The notes: generated by a model not told the origin, from the letters alone. DNA of 64,000 bases from Micromussa lordhowensis (GCA_964020085.1 OZ026603.1:29806242-29870241), one strand, 5' to 3'; shown: positions 35,087 through 47,055, numbered from the stretch's first letter. Numbers and translations: made by a program.

Positions 35087-37547
35087 GACACAACTTTCCA
35101 TTTTTATCGCAAGAGAAGAACAAGCGGCTTTGCGGTTGGTTCAGTACGTCCTGCCAACTAACGAGCTAATATCCGCCTTATAAGCCTATCCCGCTGCAAA
35201 AGTTACATTCCTTCACGAAAAACCTAGTTCTAAACGGGAAAAAGCATCAGCCACTTCAAGGATTTCCATGTTAAAGGGTCCACGTCACGGTTTCCGCACC
35301 TTGAAAAGTTAAGCCTCAATGTTTCAAGTTCGTCGTTTGTAATCCGTGTCAATCTTCTCCATCCTTGTTCCTTTATGGCTTATTATTATCTCTTTGGTGT
35401 TTTTCTATGTTAGTAAACTAATATGTTCAGGTTTCCTTCCGTTAGGGTAATTTTGTCGGTGGCCAAAATAACTCAAAAGTGCCGCGTATGAGCTCCTTTA
35501 AGTGGTAAACAAGCTATGAAATTAAGTCGCGGATCAAATATTCTCGAAGATTTGAATCGGATAATATAAAGAATGCGGTAAATAGGATAAAAACAGAGGA
35601 TATAAGAAAAGAAGATACAGTTTTTCATATTGTAATAGCGCATTTAAGCACATCAATTTGTAAGAAACGTTTCTACGTATACCTTGAGATATCGTATCAT
35701 CGACGCTGTTATTTTTTTTGCCAATTTTGCCCATACATAATCGGAATATATGTATATCTTTACCAAGATTATAATCTTTGTATTTGACTGCTTCGTTAAA
35801 GGCATAAACAGATTAAAGAGATATTTTTAACTGATATGTTTGCCATGTTTGTTAATCCTGCCAAAACTAATCAATAGCCACTGTGGCGACCTGTGTGTTT
35901 TCCATGCCACAGCACTGTACTGCAGCCAAAACCAAAATTTAATTTAAATCACTCTAGCCAATCACAAAGGACATGGACAATCCGGTGAACCAATCAAAAC
36001 TTGGAGCAAACGCGTGCTGGTGCGAAGAGCGGGAAAATGAGTAGCAAGCGAGCCAAAAGCTCAGTTCTCATTGGCTGAGAAAGTGGCGTGAGGTTTTTAA
36101 ACCAATCACTGGCGTAGAAATGCAGAACGAACGCCAGCGCACTTAACTGAAACCCGCTCTAAACGATTTAGACAGTCTTTGGTGTCACTGTAAGCAGTTT
36201 ATCAGTGCAACTGTAAATTTCAAATTCCTCCGGTTTGAAGGGAGTGTTGGAAAAGCTCCCCTTTCGTGAACGGTAGGCCTGACACAGGAGGCGTAGTATG
36301 GATTGGGCTTGATACATGAGGACACTTTGTGAAGCCTGTTACAAAGCGCGTCCCTGTCATTAGCCCATCCAGCGTTCAATCTAGGACTCATCTACTCAAG
36401 AGAAAAACTCAATGCAATTCTCAATAGTGTCAGATCATTTAGTGCAAAATCAGTTAGCGGACAAATCATCCTTGTTGTTAGCGTGTTAGCATAAGCTTAC
36501 ATTTATCAATGATGTTTAGTTTAAAAGAAGATGTTTGAAAATAAAATTTTCACTGTCAGATGGGAAGAAATTCGTGTGCAAGGTTTACTATATTTAGTTA
36601 GTTTACGTTGAGCATAATTTTACATTACCGTTATATAACTGAATTAAATACTTTTAAAAGATGTTAAATGGTTAAAGATGAGACTTTTTGCCTCATAAAG
36701 ACTGTTGCAATTTTTTGTCTGTTCTGTTATTCCCGCTGTACGTAATTTCTTTGTTTCATTTCTTTCACTAAGTTTCCAAAAGCCTTAATATATTGCTTGT
36801 GTTCGACAGGAAAAAAACGTAAATTGAAACAATTTCAGCGCATAAAATGCTCTTTTGATAGTTTTTCTTTTGTTCCTAGTTCATTTTTAAATCACTTTGA
36901 ACAATGAGTAATTTTATACAAAGCAAAAAGTGATAAGAATTGCAAAAGAAAAAGCATCAAGCACAAATAATGGAAATTTTCCTAATTCGAACTCAATTTA
37001 CATTGTATTAAATACAGTGAATTCCGCTAAGTTCTAACTACTGTAAAGAAATCTCGCACCGAGCAACCGTGAAGCTGAAAAACCAATCGACAATCATTCC
37101 AACAGTGATTAAAGACTGACTTTGTCACAGTCAGGGGCAAGTTGGAAGCGGGCATGCGCACAGAAAATAGCTTGAACATTTCTTCACTTTCGCATTTGCC
37201 TTATGTCTGAGAGAGTTTCCGCTTGGAAAATTTACTTGCGGCGAACGTTCAAATTGCGGATATTTACAAACTTGTCCAAAAGCTCTGTGTAAATTGGTTG
37301 TGAAGTTTAAAACGTACCAGTGTTTCAGGAAAATTTTCTTTAGTTTCTTCTCCAGTTTCTTCAGCCAGGCATTTTTGAGGGATTTTTTTCATTTGAACCT
37401 CACCTCAAATGCCTCTTAGTTCAAAGCAAGAGAATGTTATCTTTGTTCAAGAGATTGTGCACTCCTGTGCGCGAACAAACACGGGAACTACAGGCCTCGT
37501 CATCTAGAAAACTTGAACATGCAAAAATTAATTTGTGTTCTCTCTTC
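35087..37547. other. Intergenic DNA between genes B and C
   Basis: No gene recognised. It contains four CCAAT-type boxes in both orientations (about 35950-36105) and a fragment of MITE M1 (36216-36288). The 3' untranslated region of gene C (minus strand) must lie at its right end; no canonical polyadenylation signal was identified. Confidence 0.4.
36216..36288. repeat. Fragment of MITE family M1
   Basis: TTCAAATTCCTCCGGTTTGA followed by AAAAGCTCC and ACGGTAGGCCTG matches the right-central part of the full copies. Both ends are missing. Confidence 0.6.
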
Positions 37548-40385
37548 TTACGTTACGGGATTGTCGCTTTTGTTAAATCCCGAGAACCACTTCGATACAT
37601 TCCCATCTGGCTCCAGTAAGCTAGAAACTTTGGTTTTGATCAGACCGACCATAGAATTGTCTCTTTCTATTTCTTGTTGTCGTTCCTCTTCTTCGTCATC
37701 ACCGCCAAGTGTGAACACAACGGGTGGCTTCTCCCGAGTATCCCGCGCGTCCCGTGAAAATAGTGACCCGACATCTGGGAGAAGCGATTTCCCTAGACTC
37801 GCTTTACTTTTGCTTTGTGGTTTAGTGCCGTTCGGGATTCCTCCCTTACTCTTCCCATGTCTCAAATCTGGCACAGAAGTATTGAACGAAGAAAAGAAGT
37901 TGTCTTTCGCCCTGAACGAATCTTTCCAGCTACTTCTCCTCTCGTACTCGTCATCGTCCCAAAAGTCAAGCGTTGATTGGCTGGAGTAGCTGTTAGAGCC
38001 CAGTGCGCTGTAAGATGGTTTGCCGCGCGGCACGCGGCCGTTAGTGTACTGGTGCGGATTTGTATAGTCTTGGTACTTGACCTCGTTCAGAGGAAAACTT
38101 TCTATGCCCAGGCCACCCCGATCTTTGATGGCCGAGACGTGATTCCAAATGGGCGTGGGCTTGGTGATGCAGGGCGTCTGTTCGTCATCAAAATCTGTGT
38201 CAAAAATCGATTTTTCGTGGTCGAACTTATCTTCAAGGCCCTGCTCACTGGGTGCATCAAAAAAGGAATCAGGATATTCGTCAAAGTCGCTCTCTCTAGA
38301 AGCTCTTCTATTGCCCTGCCGTTCATTCTCTCCGAAATCATGATAGTTCTCAAAGTGTTCTTGAGTTCTCTGATGATAATCAGAATTTGCGCTGTGGCGG
38401 CGGCCTTGGGAGAGAGCTCTATGATGATTATCAGAGCTGGAACTATGGCGACGAGCTGGGATATACTGGGAGAGTTCGTACTCTGACGCGTTACTCTGAC
38501 GACAAATAGACTGCCGATGGACGGAACCGTCGTCTCTCGTGAAATCGGAACGCCTTCGGACATCATCGTAACCTTGTCGTTCACTTCGTGCATCTTCGTA
38601 CTCTCGAGGCTTGTAAATGTACGATTCGGTGTCATCAGAGCCGTCGAAGCTAGTTTTTCGACGTTCTTCACTGCTCTCTGAATCTTTCTTGTCGTCGGCT
38701 TGTGCGCTTATGGAAATGTTCAACATTGATTTCCCAAAATCTCGCAGCTTGGTCGAGAGAGAAGGCGGCGTTGTTTGCTCGGCTGTCGTTGCTCCCGCTG
38801 CTTCGTTTGTTGGTGCAGAAATATTAAGCATGGACTTACCCAAATCTTTCAATTTCGACGATACTGAACTCAGCCCAGAAGTGGAGCTTTCACCGAAAGG
38901 TTTTGTTGCCTCTTGTCTCTCGGTAGTTTCTGCTTGGGAAATGTTCAACATCGACTTGACACCTTTCAATTTTGTAGAAATGTTTTCGGCGATGTCGGAA
39001 AAATTCATGTCAAGCACTGCATCCAACATGGAGGGTTCTTCCTCGTCATTGTTCCTGTACGTGTAATACACAGGAATGTCCAGGGGGGGTCGTTCTGTGT
39101 CGTCGTCATCATCCCACATGGCCCGAACGTTGAACGATGCTCTGTCCTTCGCGTTCAAAGGAAACTTGAACGGGTTCTTTTGATTGGCAGAATGTTTGGT
39201 TTTGTCTGTTGATGCTGCCATTCCTTGCCTAGGGCGATTTCCTGTCGTGTTTGGTACTGTCAAATGTCTACTCGAGGGACTTCCATTTGGAATATTTGCC
39301 TTTCCACCATGACCTTTCTCGTACTCTCCGACGCCGTCTTCATTAGAGTTATTTGATACTGACAGCATTGAGGGATAACGGTTGCTAAAATGTACCGAGT
39401 GCGAGGTGAAGTCCGCTGTGCCGTCTTCGTTTCTTGGCCGCAGCGTTCGAGGTGTCCTTTTCTCTTGGGCAACTGGGCGTTTAGTTTTACACCTTTTCAC
39501 TAAACAAGAAATAGTGACCGGGATTCCTACCACAAAGAGGAGAATAGCAACAGGTATAAAGTGTGTCAACCAGCCCCATTGAAAAGGGGGCTCCGGCCCG
39601 AACAAGTTGGGATCGCAGGCTCCAAAGAACTTGAAGTGCGCTCTTTCGATTGGAAATCTTGTATTGAGCGCATTCTGAAACTTCTGCTCAATGACGTTTG
39701 TTTCTTCGTCAAGTATTCTCGATCTCAGCTCTCTGTAAGTGTCTTCATTGCAAGGAGAATAAGGAATATTCACAAATACAATAGTCAGATTTCTAGATGC
39801 CTTGTTAAACGACTTGACCAAAATAGACGCAGGCTTTTCGTTAAAACAATAACGCGCCAACTTTGTGACAAAGTCAATTCTCATTTCCACGTTTGTCATA
39901 AACCGATGAAAATTTGTCCCTGTAGTTAAAATCAATTCATGGCTGTACTCAAAGCCGTTTTCTTTCACACGAAGCTTCAAAATAATTTCACCTTTAAAAT
40001 CTCCTTTTACGCTGTCGTAAATTTTGATTTTATACAAGAATATGCCCACGTTTCCTGGCAAAGGAAAGCCATAAAGCTCCCGACTTTTGACATCAAAGTG
40101 TACCCACGAAGTTCGGAGGATCTTTCCATTGTTAGATGTCTTCATTGTTAAGCGAACGTTTTCAATTTTACCCTTCACAGCGTTGATGGTCTCTTGAGGA
40201 ATAGGTATTCTGAACGCCTGTCCAACATACGCCGTGCCTAGAAAAACAATTGGCGCTAATTTTGTTGTGGCGAGAGTGGAACGACTTGGGCCGGTGGAGG
40301 TCGAGCTAACAGAAGATGGAGTCTCGGTTGAGTTCATGGACACCAGCGAAAAAAACACCTTGAGAACTGTTAGTGCTTTTGACAT
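37548..40385 (-). CDS. Dystroglycan-domain membrane protein C with a long cytoplasmic tail
   Basis: A single-exon frame of 945 codons, from ATG at 40385 (an in-frame TGA lies eight codons upstream). Parts: signal peptide (KALTVLKVFFSLVS, 1 to about 17), a short Ser/Thr linker, one cadherin-like domain (about 44-140; SWVHFDVKSRELYGFPLP is the familiar W...Q.IYGLP motif), one SEA-like domain (about 146-258) with the Cys pair 212/257 seen in dystroglycan, a membrane helix (about 271-295), and an acidic, Ser-rich tail of 650 residues. The tail has three copies of SMLNIS, each after a KLK/KLR-D-GK type segment, and no PPxY terminus. The GS cleavage pair is absent. I read it as a dystroglycan-related paralogue that lost dystrophin binding. 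The tail function is unknown; several plus-strand frames across it are shadows. Confidence 0.85.
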   Translation of the reverse strand: MSKALTVLKVFFSLVSMNSTETPSSVSSTSTGPSRSTLATTKLAPIVFLGTAYVGQAFRIPIPQETINAVKGKIENVRLTMKTSNNGKILRTSWVHFDVKSRELYGFPLPGNVGIFLYKIKIYDSVKGDFKGEIILKLRVKENGFEYSHELILTTGTNFHRFMTNVEMRIDFVTKLARYCFNEKPASILVKSFNKASRNLTIVFVNIPYSPCNEDTYRELRSRILDEETNVIEQKFQNALNTRFPIERAHFKFFGACDPNLFGPEPPFQWGWLTHFIPVAILLFVVGIPVTISCLVKRCKTKRPVAQEKRTPRTLRPRNEDGTADFTSHSVHFSNRYPSMLSVSNNSNEDGVGEYEKGHGGKANIPNGSPSSRHLTVPNTTGNRPRQGMAASTDKTKHSANQKNPFKFPLNAKDRASFNVRAMWDDDDDTERPPLDIPVYYTYRNNDEEEPSMLDAVLDMNFSDIAENISTKLKGVKSMLNISQAETTERQEATKPFGESSTSGLSSVSSKLKDLGKSMLNISAPTNEAAGATTAEQTTPPSLSTKLRDFGKSMLNISISAQADDKKDSESSEERRKTSFDGSDDTESYIYKPREYEDARSERQGYDDVRRRSDFTRDDGSVHRQSICRQSNASEYELSQYIPARRHSSSSDNHHRALSQGRRHSANSDYHQRTQEHFENYHDFGENERQGNRRASRESDFDEYPDSFFDAPSEQGLEDKFDHEKSIFDTDFDDEQTPCITKPTPIWNHVSAIKDRGGLGIESFPLNEVKYQDYTNPHQYTNGRVPRGKPSYSALGSNSYSSQSTLDFWDDDEYERRSSWKDSFRAKDNFFSSFNTSVPDLRHGKSKGGIPNGTKPQSKSKASLGKSLLPDVGSLFSRDARDTREKPPVVFTLGGDDEEEERQQEIERDNSMVGLIKTKVSSLLEPDGNVSKWFSGFNKSDNPVT

Positions 40386-40511
40386 TGGAGAAGAGGCTTC
40401 TCTGCTTCATGAGAGCGGACGGTTTGTTCAACTTAAGCTCTGTTCAATACTGACCGCTGTTCACGGGTTGATATAGCCAAACAAAACTTGAAACAATGTG
40501 ACGCGACACAC
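40386..40511 (-). promoter_or_regulatory. Probable 5' untranslated exon part of gene C
   Basis: On the minus strand TTTTTTTCCCTTTCAG ends at 40512, a good splice acceptor 126 bp before the start codon. Like A and B, gene C seems to have an intron in its 5' untranslated region. Confidence 0.4.
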
Positions 40512-40512
40512 C

Positions 40513-43500
40513 TGAAAGGGAAAAAAATACTTTAATTTTAATATCCTAAAAGTTGAGGGACCATGAACAGAACTGATAGCTTTTGTATAACTTTAACCAT
40601 TAACCAAAACACAAATTTTGGTGCATAAAAGACGGAATATTGACAGAAACAGATCTAAGGTTATAAAAGCGAGTTGGATAACTAGAGGTTTTTATCTGTT
40701 TAACGAAGATTAAAGTGGATAACAGCACTTTTCAATTGTATGATTGGGGGAAGCAAGTTTTCAGATTAAAGTTAAATGTTGCGCTTAAGAACAGCGAAAT
40801 ACGTACGTTATTTTAGGTTAATTTCAGAACTTGAATCAAAGATATATCTCACTACTGTTTTAAAGTATTTTTGGGTAATTTGTGAAAGTACTGTGAAAAT
40901 GCTTTCGATGTTTTTTAAAGGGAGTGCCTTAAAAACATGACGCATATTGAAGAGTATATCAAATCTAAAATGAAAACTTTCTGTAACCGCAAGTCCATGA
41001 TTTGTTCTCTTGTTGTTGTGGCTTTTATAAAAGCCTCATCATCGATCAAGCGACTCGGTTCTACTTTGTGGCTTCAAAACAAGCTTTTTTCTAATACACA
41101 ATGCCAGTATACAATAAATGTAAACAACTTCATCGAATAACAATTTTGACCTTTCTGGAACCTTAATTGTCTTGATATTCTAGCGTACCGCTCGTTCCTC
41201 TTCGGATTCAGATCTGCGGTTGATCAAAAAAGATATGTAAATCTTTCAAAATTTGCGTTACTGCTAGACGAAGTTTAGAACTTTTCATTCATAAAATTGT
41301 TTGGGCTCCAGCTTGAGACAGTTCTCTAAGCATTATTTTCCTGTGCATTGCAGCTGGGAATTGACGTCATTGAGGCATGTTTGTGCTTTCGGTAAGAAAT
41401 TAACTGGTGGAAATCCAATCACAGATTTATTCGCGTCTTTGGTCCTGGGAAAAAATAAAAACAGGCCTTGGACACGAATCAAAACATCGTTAGAAAGCTG
41501 TGTAGCTATGTCGAGCTTGCAAAATTAGAGATTTAGAAGCTGAAACTTGAAAAGTAGTTTTGGCGCATTTATCGCCAGACCTGAACAGATTGTTTGTTGT
41601 TTTATAATCTTTTGCATTAATTCAACGAGGTCCTTTGTTTACTAGAGAATGATCTATTTTGCATATAACAACCAGTTTTCACAGTGTTAAGTGTGGCGGA
41701 ATTAAACTAAAGTGTCTTAAAATAGCTGAAAGTATCTAAAATAATTTTATCTCACTGTTGTTGAGATGGACAATTTCAGTAGAAAAACAGACATTAAATT
41801 CTTGCATTATATGCGTAATCATTTTTCATAAAAAATGATATGATTTGGAAAAAACTACATGATTCGTTACAGTAAAAATCAAATTACCTAGGTCATAATC
41901 GGTTTCACAAGCTTACAAATATACCGATAGAAGCTTTAAACTACCATAAGAAAATTCTCTTAAACGAAAGACGGGCTCAATGGCTGTTGTGAACGACAAA
42001 TTTTCTTTTTCATTTGTCTGAGTTTTTTGTGATCACGCTTTAGGCAGATGTTTCAGTTACTCGCTAAACAAGGCAACCCTAAATATGACCGTAATTGCAT
42101 TCCTGTTGTGTAGAATACAAGATTTCTGTTTACATTGTAAAATTAAGACCATTTGCACATATTCCCGGAAGAAATTTACGCAACGAAAACCATTGTAAAC
42201 CTTTACAACGTCATGAATTCTTCGGTAATTTTCATTCCCCACATCAGATTTGCGAGATTTATTATTGAAAAATAACGACGCTAATTTCAGTGTGCTTTAA
42301 ACGCTCTTTTACACAGTTTGAAAACAGTAAATTACGTTAAAAATGTGTTGTCTGCAAGACCGTGTTTGGTCATGTAAGTTCCCTTAATAAAGAGACTGTT
42401 GAGAAACTCTTGAATTGCAGAAAAGATAAAAAAATTTCCATTATGATGACAGCTGCTCTTCAGAGCTATTATGCAGCATTTCAAAGGAATTTTTACCTTT
42501 ATGTTAGATGATTCCATTAGCGATCCTTTCATTTTACATATTTTGTAGCGAGTAAACCTCTCCCGGACACGGTAAAGCACTCAGATAGAGCGTTCTTCTT
42601 TCAAAGCGTCATTAAAGAGCCATTTTTTTACAGCTCACGCCGGGATTCCTTCGCTAGGAAAAAAGTATTGAATAATTTAGTCCGTGAACAAAACTTAATT
42701 ACACCCCGTCTGTACACATGTCTATAATTGTTACCCGTTCTAACAGAAATATGAAAATTTAATCAGGTGTAATTTGACCACCCACTTCCTGCGCGTGCGC
42801 TGTACACAGCATGAGATTAATAAAGCACGGGCCCAGACTTCTACTCTGTCGAAGACGATCGCGTCTCGTGATCTGAGTCGAGAATATGCCTCTTTACCAT
42901 TCACATCTCGTTGTAACGATACTTTATTTTAAACTCTACAAGAACTGTTTGTTTAATTTGTCTTTTCATTAGTAGTTAGTTTACAGGACCGATTATCACG
43001 AGCATACTTGATAATTTTAGTGGGGCAAAATTAAAATTCATTTTCATATTAAAGAAATTAGTTGTCAAATTTCAAAAGCCCTATTTGTAACTTTTTTTCA
43101 CTAACTTTAAAGAAGCCTCTTTATTCAGAAGAACGTTACGAAAATTGAATTTGGTAACGTGGCTCTCCAAAAACAAATCAAATAAAAGAGCCTTCTGAAA
43201 GAAATAAACCCAAGTTTTAGTTCTTATTCCAACTCATATTCCTTTTTTCTGTTATTTGTTAAGTTAACTAGTTATCATTTCCGTTTAGTAGCAGGTGTAC
43301 AAAGCAACACATTATTTCCATGACGACAGCCTTAAATAAGTTTTTATTTAGCGTTGTTCGGGATTGCTTCACCCCCAGCGAGAAAACATTAGCTGTAGCT
43401 TTCAAGCAACATCTCATTCTACAAGTTAATCTAGGTAAGGAAACTGGTTTAATATTTCAGCAGTGCATCAGTTATCTGGGTTCTAGACTTCTGCTTTGCA

Positions 43501-45984
43501 AAAATATCTTAGAATCGTTAGCAATATTTTCTGTGCTGAATTGTATCTTTAATTTGTATGAATTCGTTATTAGTTACCTGTTTCAGAAACGAACTGAAAT
43601 ATTTGGCAGAAGTAGATTCCGACAAACGGTTCGTTTCGCATTTCAGTCATTCGACGGTAATATCAATCTTTAAATCTCGTGTTAGGTCTTTTATTCATTG
43701 GTAGACGAGAAGGAAATTCCAACTGCAATTTTTAAGCGAGCTGATAACTGATAAAAATAGTGTTAACAAGTTGTATTTAAACTGTCATGTTCGGTGTTAT
43801 CTAAAGATAACAATTGTACCTGCCATCCTGCGGATAAGAAAACCAACAAAGAAAAATTGACGTTCATTTTATGAAGGATACACTGTTTCCAATTTATTAT
43901 CATTATGAATCTTTAAAGAACCGAGTTTATCGGTGGAAAGGCAACCAAAACAAAGGACAGGAACCCGTTTGGACGCGAGTACAGGTAAAAACGACAACAG
44001 ATGGAATTAATGTCAGCCTGATGCTCAGGGATTTGTTAAAAATTTTACAACCTCTGCGCAGAATTTGTTAAATAATTACTTCCCGTAGTTAATTTTGCAG
44101 AGTCTGACGCAGCTTTGGTTTTATTCCAGTTTTATTATATAATTTGGAGAGATTTCTCCGTAGTTGTCATTGTAAAAAACAACTGACTTTGTGCCGAAAT
44201 ACACTGAAGCGGTACTTTAGCTCTTGATGCAACATTTAAATGAAATTCGGACGGTAAAAAACGAATTTTATTCAAAGCGATAGACCCAAATACACCTAGT
44301 AAGGCATCTCTCAGATTTTTTTCTCGGTTTGCAGAGAGAAAATCAATTTACGCAAGTCGGATTTAATTCAGACTGCTAATTCAATACTAGTTTACTTTGC
44401 CATCGCCTTAAGCGCTTTATTTAATAATCCGTCTATTGTTTAAGAGCTTTTGTTTCTAATAAACAAAAGCTTAAACCGAACTACAAATTATGTCAGTGAT
44501 TATCAGTTGCAATCAACATAGCTCTCAAAGCTCAGCACGTCTGCCGCTAAAACATCAAGTTTTTTTTGTGATATCTGTGGAGGTGGAGTTGTGACCAGGA
44601 GTTTTAGATTTTCCCGCAACAGCTCTGCTGAGTGAGTACATAATTTCTATTAATCAGAAAATTGTTCAAGACTCGAAAATCTTTGTTCGCTAAGAAGTCA
44701 TGTAAACTGACCGTTGTGAAATCGTTTACGGTTTGATAGCTTCATCTTTATCTACTACTCTTACACTGTAAAGAATTTGTAAAATTTGCTGGGAGTTGGA
44801 CTCGAGCGTTTGGGCCCCAATAGTGCGAGTGTCTGTCTCAAAGTGATAGCATTCTCAATATCCAATTTGTATTTTATTTTTAAAGTGGATTTACTATACA
44901 CATTGAGTCTTCCATTGTACGGGTCTACAGTCCAGATATATCGGATTTACGAAGGGTTCAGGGTCTATTTTGTAAATTGTATAACAACTTCTATTAGACA
45001 AACGGTGTGCCTCAAGTCAAGAAATATATTTAGCCGAAAAAGGTGCTTCAAAGAACGAAAAAAACTTTTGACTGCGACTGCAATGGACAATTAGCTACCA
45101 AAATATTTCTCCATGTCTGGCACGAACAGTTTATACAAATAAAGCTTGTCGCTAGCTTTTTCCGTTTGACTGTTTTAGCCAGAAATCTGCCCTATTCCAA
45201 ACTTAGAAGATTTAAACATCGAGAATTGCGTGATAGAGTTCAATTGTTCAGTTACTCCGTGTATCATACAAACTTATGCTTGATTTTCTCACTGAAGTTT
45301 AAAACCACCAACATAGTTCAGATTAGGAAAGTTATGCAAATCTTACACCGCGAGTGCTTGCGGACTTTTAATTAGTTTTGAAGTGTTTTGCAGAACTCTT
45401 TCTGAGCTATATGCAAAGTGTCTGCAGCAAAGCAGTTAAGCCAAGTTTACGAAGGTTAACTTGCGATCGCAAAAAACTACTGTGGACTCTGGTCATCGCA
45501 CGTTCTCTCCATCTGTAGAGTGTGTTAACTTTCATTTTTGATCGACTTTTTGCGAAGAATGACCTGTTTTTACATGAGTTTGATCATTATAGCTTCTAAA
45601 GCAATTCCATTTGTTTTCTACTCTTCTACTACCAAAATTTTCACATCGTTTCAATCAAGACAAAGTTTATTTTGAAAGTCATACCTTAATCACTGCTAAA
45701 AATGACTTGTAAAATATTGTCTGTCAGTGACTTTTCATGTATTTACACTTAAACATGCACAAGGATTATTTTCCTGGTTGGATAAAGCTTCTAATGATTG
45801 TAAAGGAAAGCCACTCGTTAATAGCAAAGATCTTTTTTTCGGGTTAAATAGGATATTGAATTATCTGATCATTCTAAATTCCCTTCTGTTCTTTGAACCT
45901 TAATTTTATGCTTTCTTTTTTAAGTTCTAGGCTGAAGAAATAAAGTACATACAAAACTGACAATTTCGTTTACGAAAGGACGAG
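40513..45984. other. Intergenic DNA between gene C and the glycosyltransferase
   Basis: About 5.5 kb with no recognised gene; the longest frames (43320-43673 and 44786-45375) show no family signature. It should hold the upstream parts of both divergently transcribed genes. A 33-bp hairpin lies at about 44441-44473 (AAGAGCTTTTGTTT / AAACAAAAGCTT). Confidence 0.4.
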
Positions 45985-47025
45985 ATGTCACGCACATCAA
46001 GGACATTGTTAAGGGAAGTGATTGACTCAAATCACAGAAAACTAAACAGAATTTCGCGCTTTGCACCACCCAGGACAAAGACTTTAAGACACCTCCAAAA
46101 CGAATTCAGAAAAACAATACCGCGCCCGCGATATGCATTCGTCACCTTGGTGATGTGCGGTGACGAGTACATTAAGGGGGCACTGACCCTCGCTTGGTCT
46201 CTGAGGCAACAGAAAACCCAGCACGAATTGATTGTCATGGTAACACCTGACGTCAGCGTTCCCGCGATGAAGCTTCTGCGCAAGCTCTACGACCGCGTGA
46301 TAAAGGTGCAGTACATCAAAACGAGGGTGAAAAGCGCATTGCGGGGAAAGAAGTACCGCAAAGAGGATACATGGATTGAATACAGCTTAACAAAAGCGCG
46401 CATGCTCAAACTCACCGAGTACGACAAAATCGTTTGGTTGGACGCTGACTCGCTGGTTCTCAACAACATCGATGAGCTCTTTCAGGTTCAAACTCCGGCT
46501 GGCGTTTGTTCAAGCATCCGAAATCATGACTATTGGCACGGGTCGAAAATACCCGAACTGGAAATTGAAAATTCCGTTGAAAACAATTACGGTGTGCACG
46601 GATGTACCATGGTCCTTACGCCTAACTTAGATGACTATCTGTTAGCGAGTTCGCTGCCTCAAATAGGAACAACGGCGAACTTTGTTGGACCTGACGAATT
46701 CTTCTTTACACAATTGTACAAAACTGAATGGCATCATATTCACATCAAGTACGCCTGCACGAAATGGTTCTACGAAATGAGGGATGTAAAACCCGAGGTG
46801 ATTCATTTCTCTGGGGACAAGCCGTGGGAGGACGAGGAAGACTGGGAAGGAATACGCAGGTGGAGAGAGGCCACGGAGGGCATGGTTCGAGTCTGTCCCA
46901 AAATGTCGGATATATTCGTTACACGAAGTCGGTCGAGCTCTCAACGAAGTCAGGACGAAGTCAAGTTTTCGGAAAGTAGTAAAGTCTCGTTCACGACTCA
47001 AAGTTCTAAACCAACATTGAAATAA
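45985..47025 (+). CDS. Family 8 glycosyltransferase (glycogenin/galactinol synthase-like)
   Basis: An intronless frame of 346 codons. A GT8 nucleotide-sugar fold is indicated by RYAFVTLVMCGDEYIKGAL (about 49-67), the metal-binding DxD motif in WLDADSLVL (DAD at 153-155), GVHGCTMVLTPN (203-214), NFVGPDEFF (232-240) and a C-terminal VIHFSGDKPW (272-281), equivalent to the HF.G..KPW motif of glycogenin. Such enzymes transfer a sugar from a UDP-sugar with retention of configuration. No signal peptide or membrane helix is seen, so it is probably cytosolic. The last 40 residues are Ser-rich and probably disordered. It resembles plant-type PGSIP/galactinol-synthase members more than LARGE, so a role in dystroglycan glycosylation is not implied by family. 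Substrate unknown. Confidence 0.85.
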   Translation: MSRTSRTLLREVIDSNHRKLNRISRFAPPRTKTLRHLQNEFRKTIPRPRYAFVTLVMCGDEYIKGALTLAWSLRQQKTQHELIVMVTPDVSVPAMKLLRKLYDRVIKVQYIKTRVKSALRGKKYRKEDTWIEYSLTKARMLKLTEYDKIVWLDADSLVLNNIDELFQVQTPAGVCSSIRNHDYWHGSKIPELEIENSVENNYGVHGCTMVLTPNLDDYLLASSLPQIGTTANFVGPDEFFFTQLYKTEWHHIHIKYACTKWFYEMRDVKPEVIHFSGDKPWEDEEDWEGIRRWREATEGMVRVCPKMSDIFVTRSRSSSQRSQDEVKFSESSKVSFTTQSSKPTLK

Positions 47026-47055
47026 ACGCCGTCCGCGGTTTCCAAGAAACTCTTG

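Noticed and set aside
37513..39929. Several plus-strand frames of 99-169 codons
   Set aside because: They are antisense shadows of gene C, which has homology, a signal peptide and a membrane helix.
43320..45375. Frames of 102-117 codons upstream of the glycosyltransferase
   Set aside because: No family signature and no conserved splice pattern; likely chance frames in a long intergenic stretch.
45985..47025. Assigning the glycosyltransferase as LARGE, to fit the dystroglycan cluster
   Set aside because: It has a single GT8 domain, no membrane anchor and no second (GT49) domain; the motifs look like glycogenin/galactinol synthase types.
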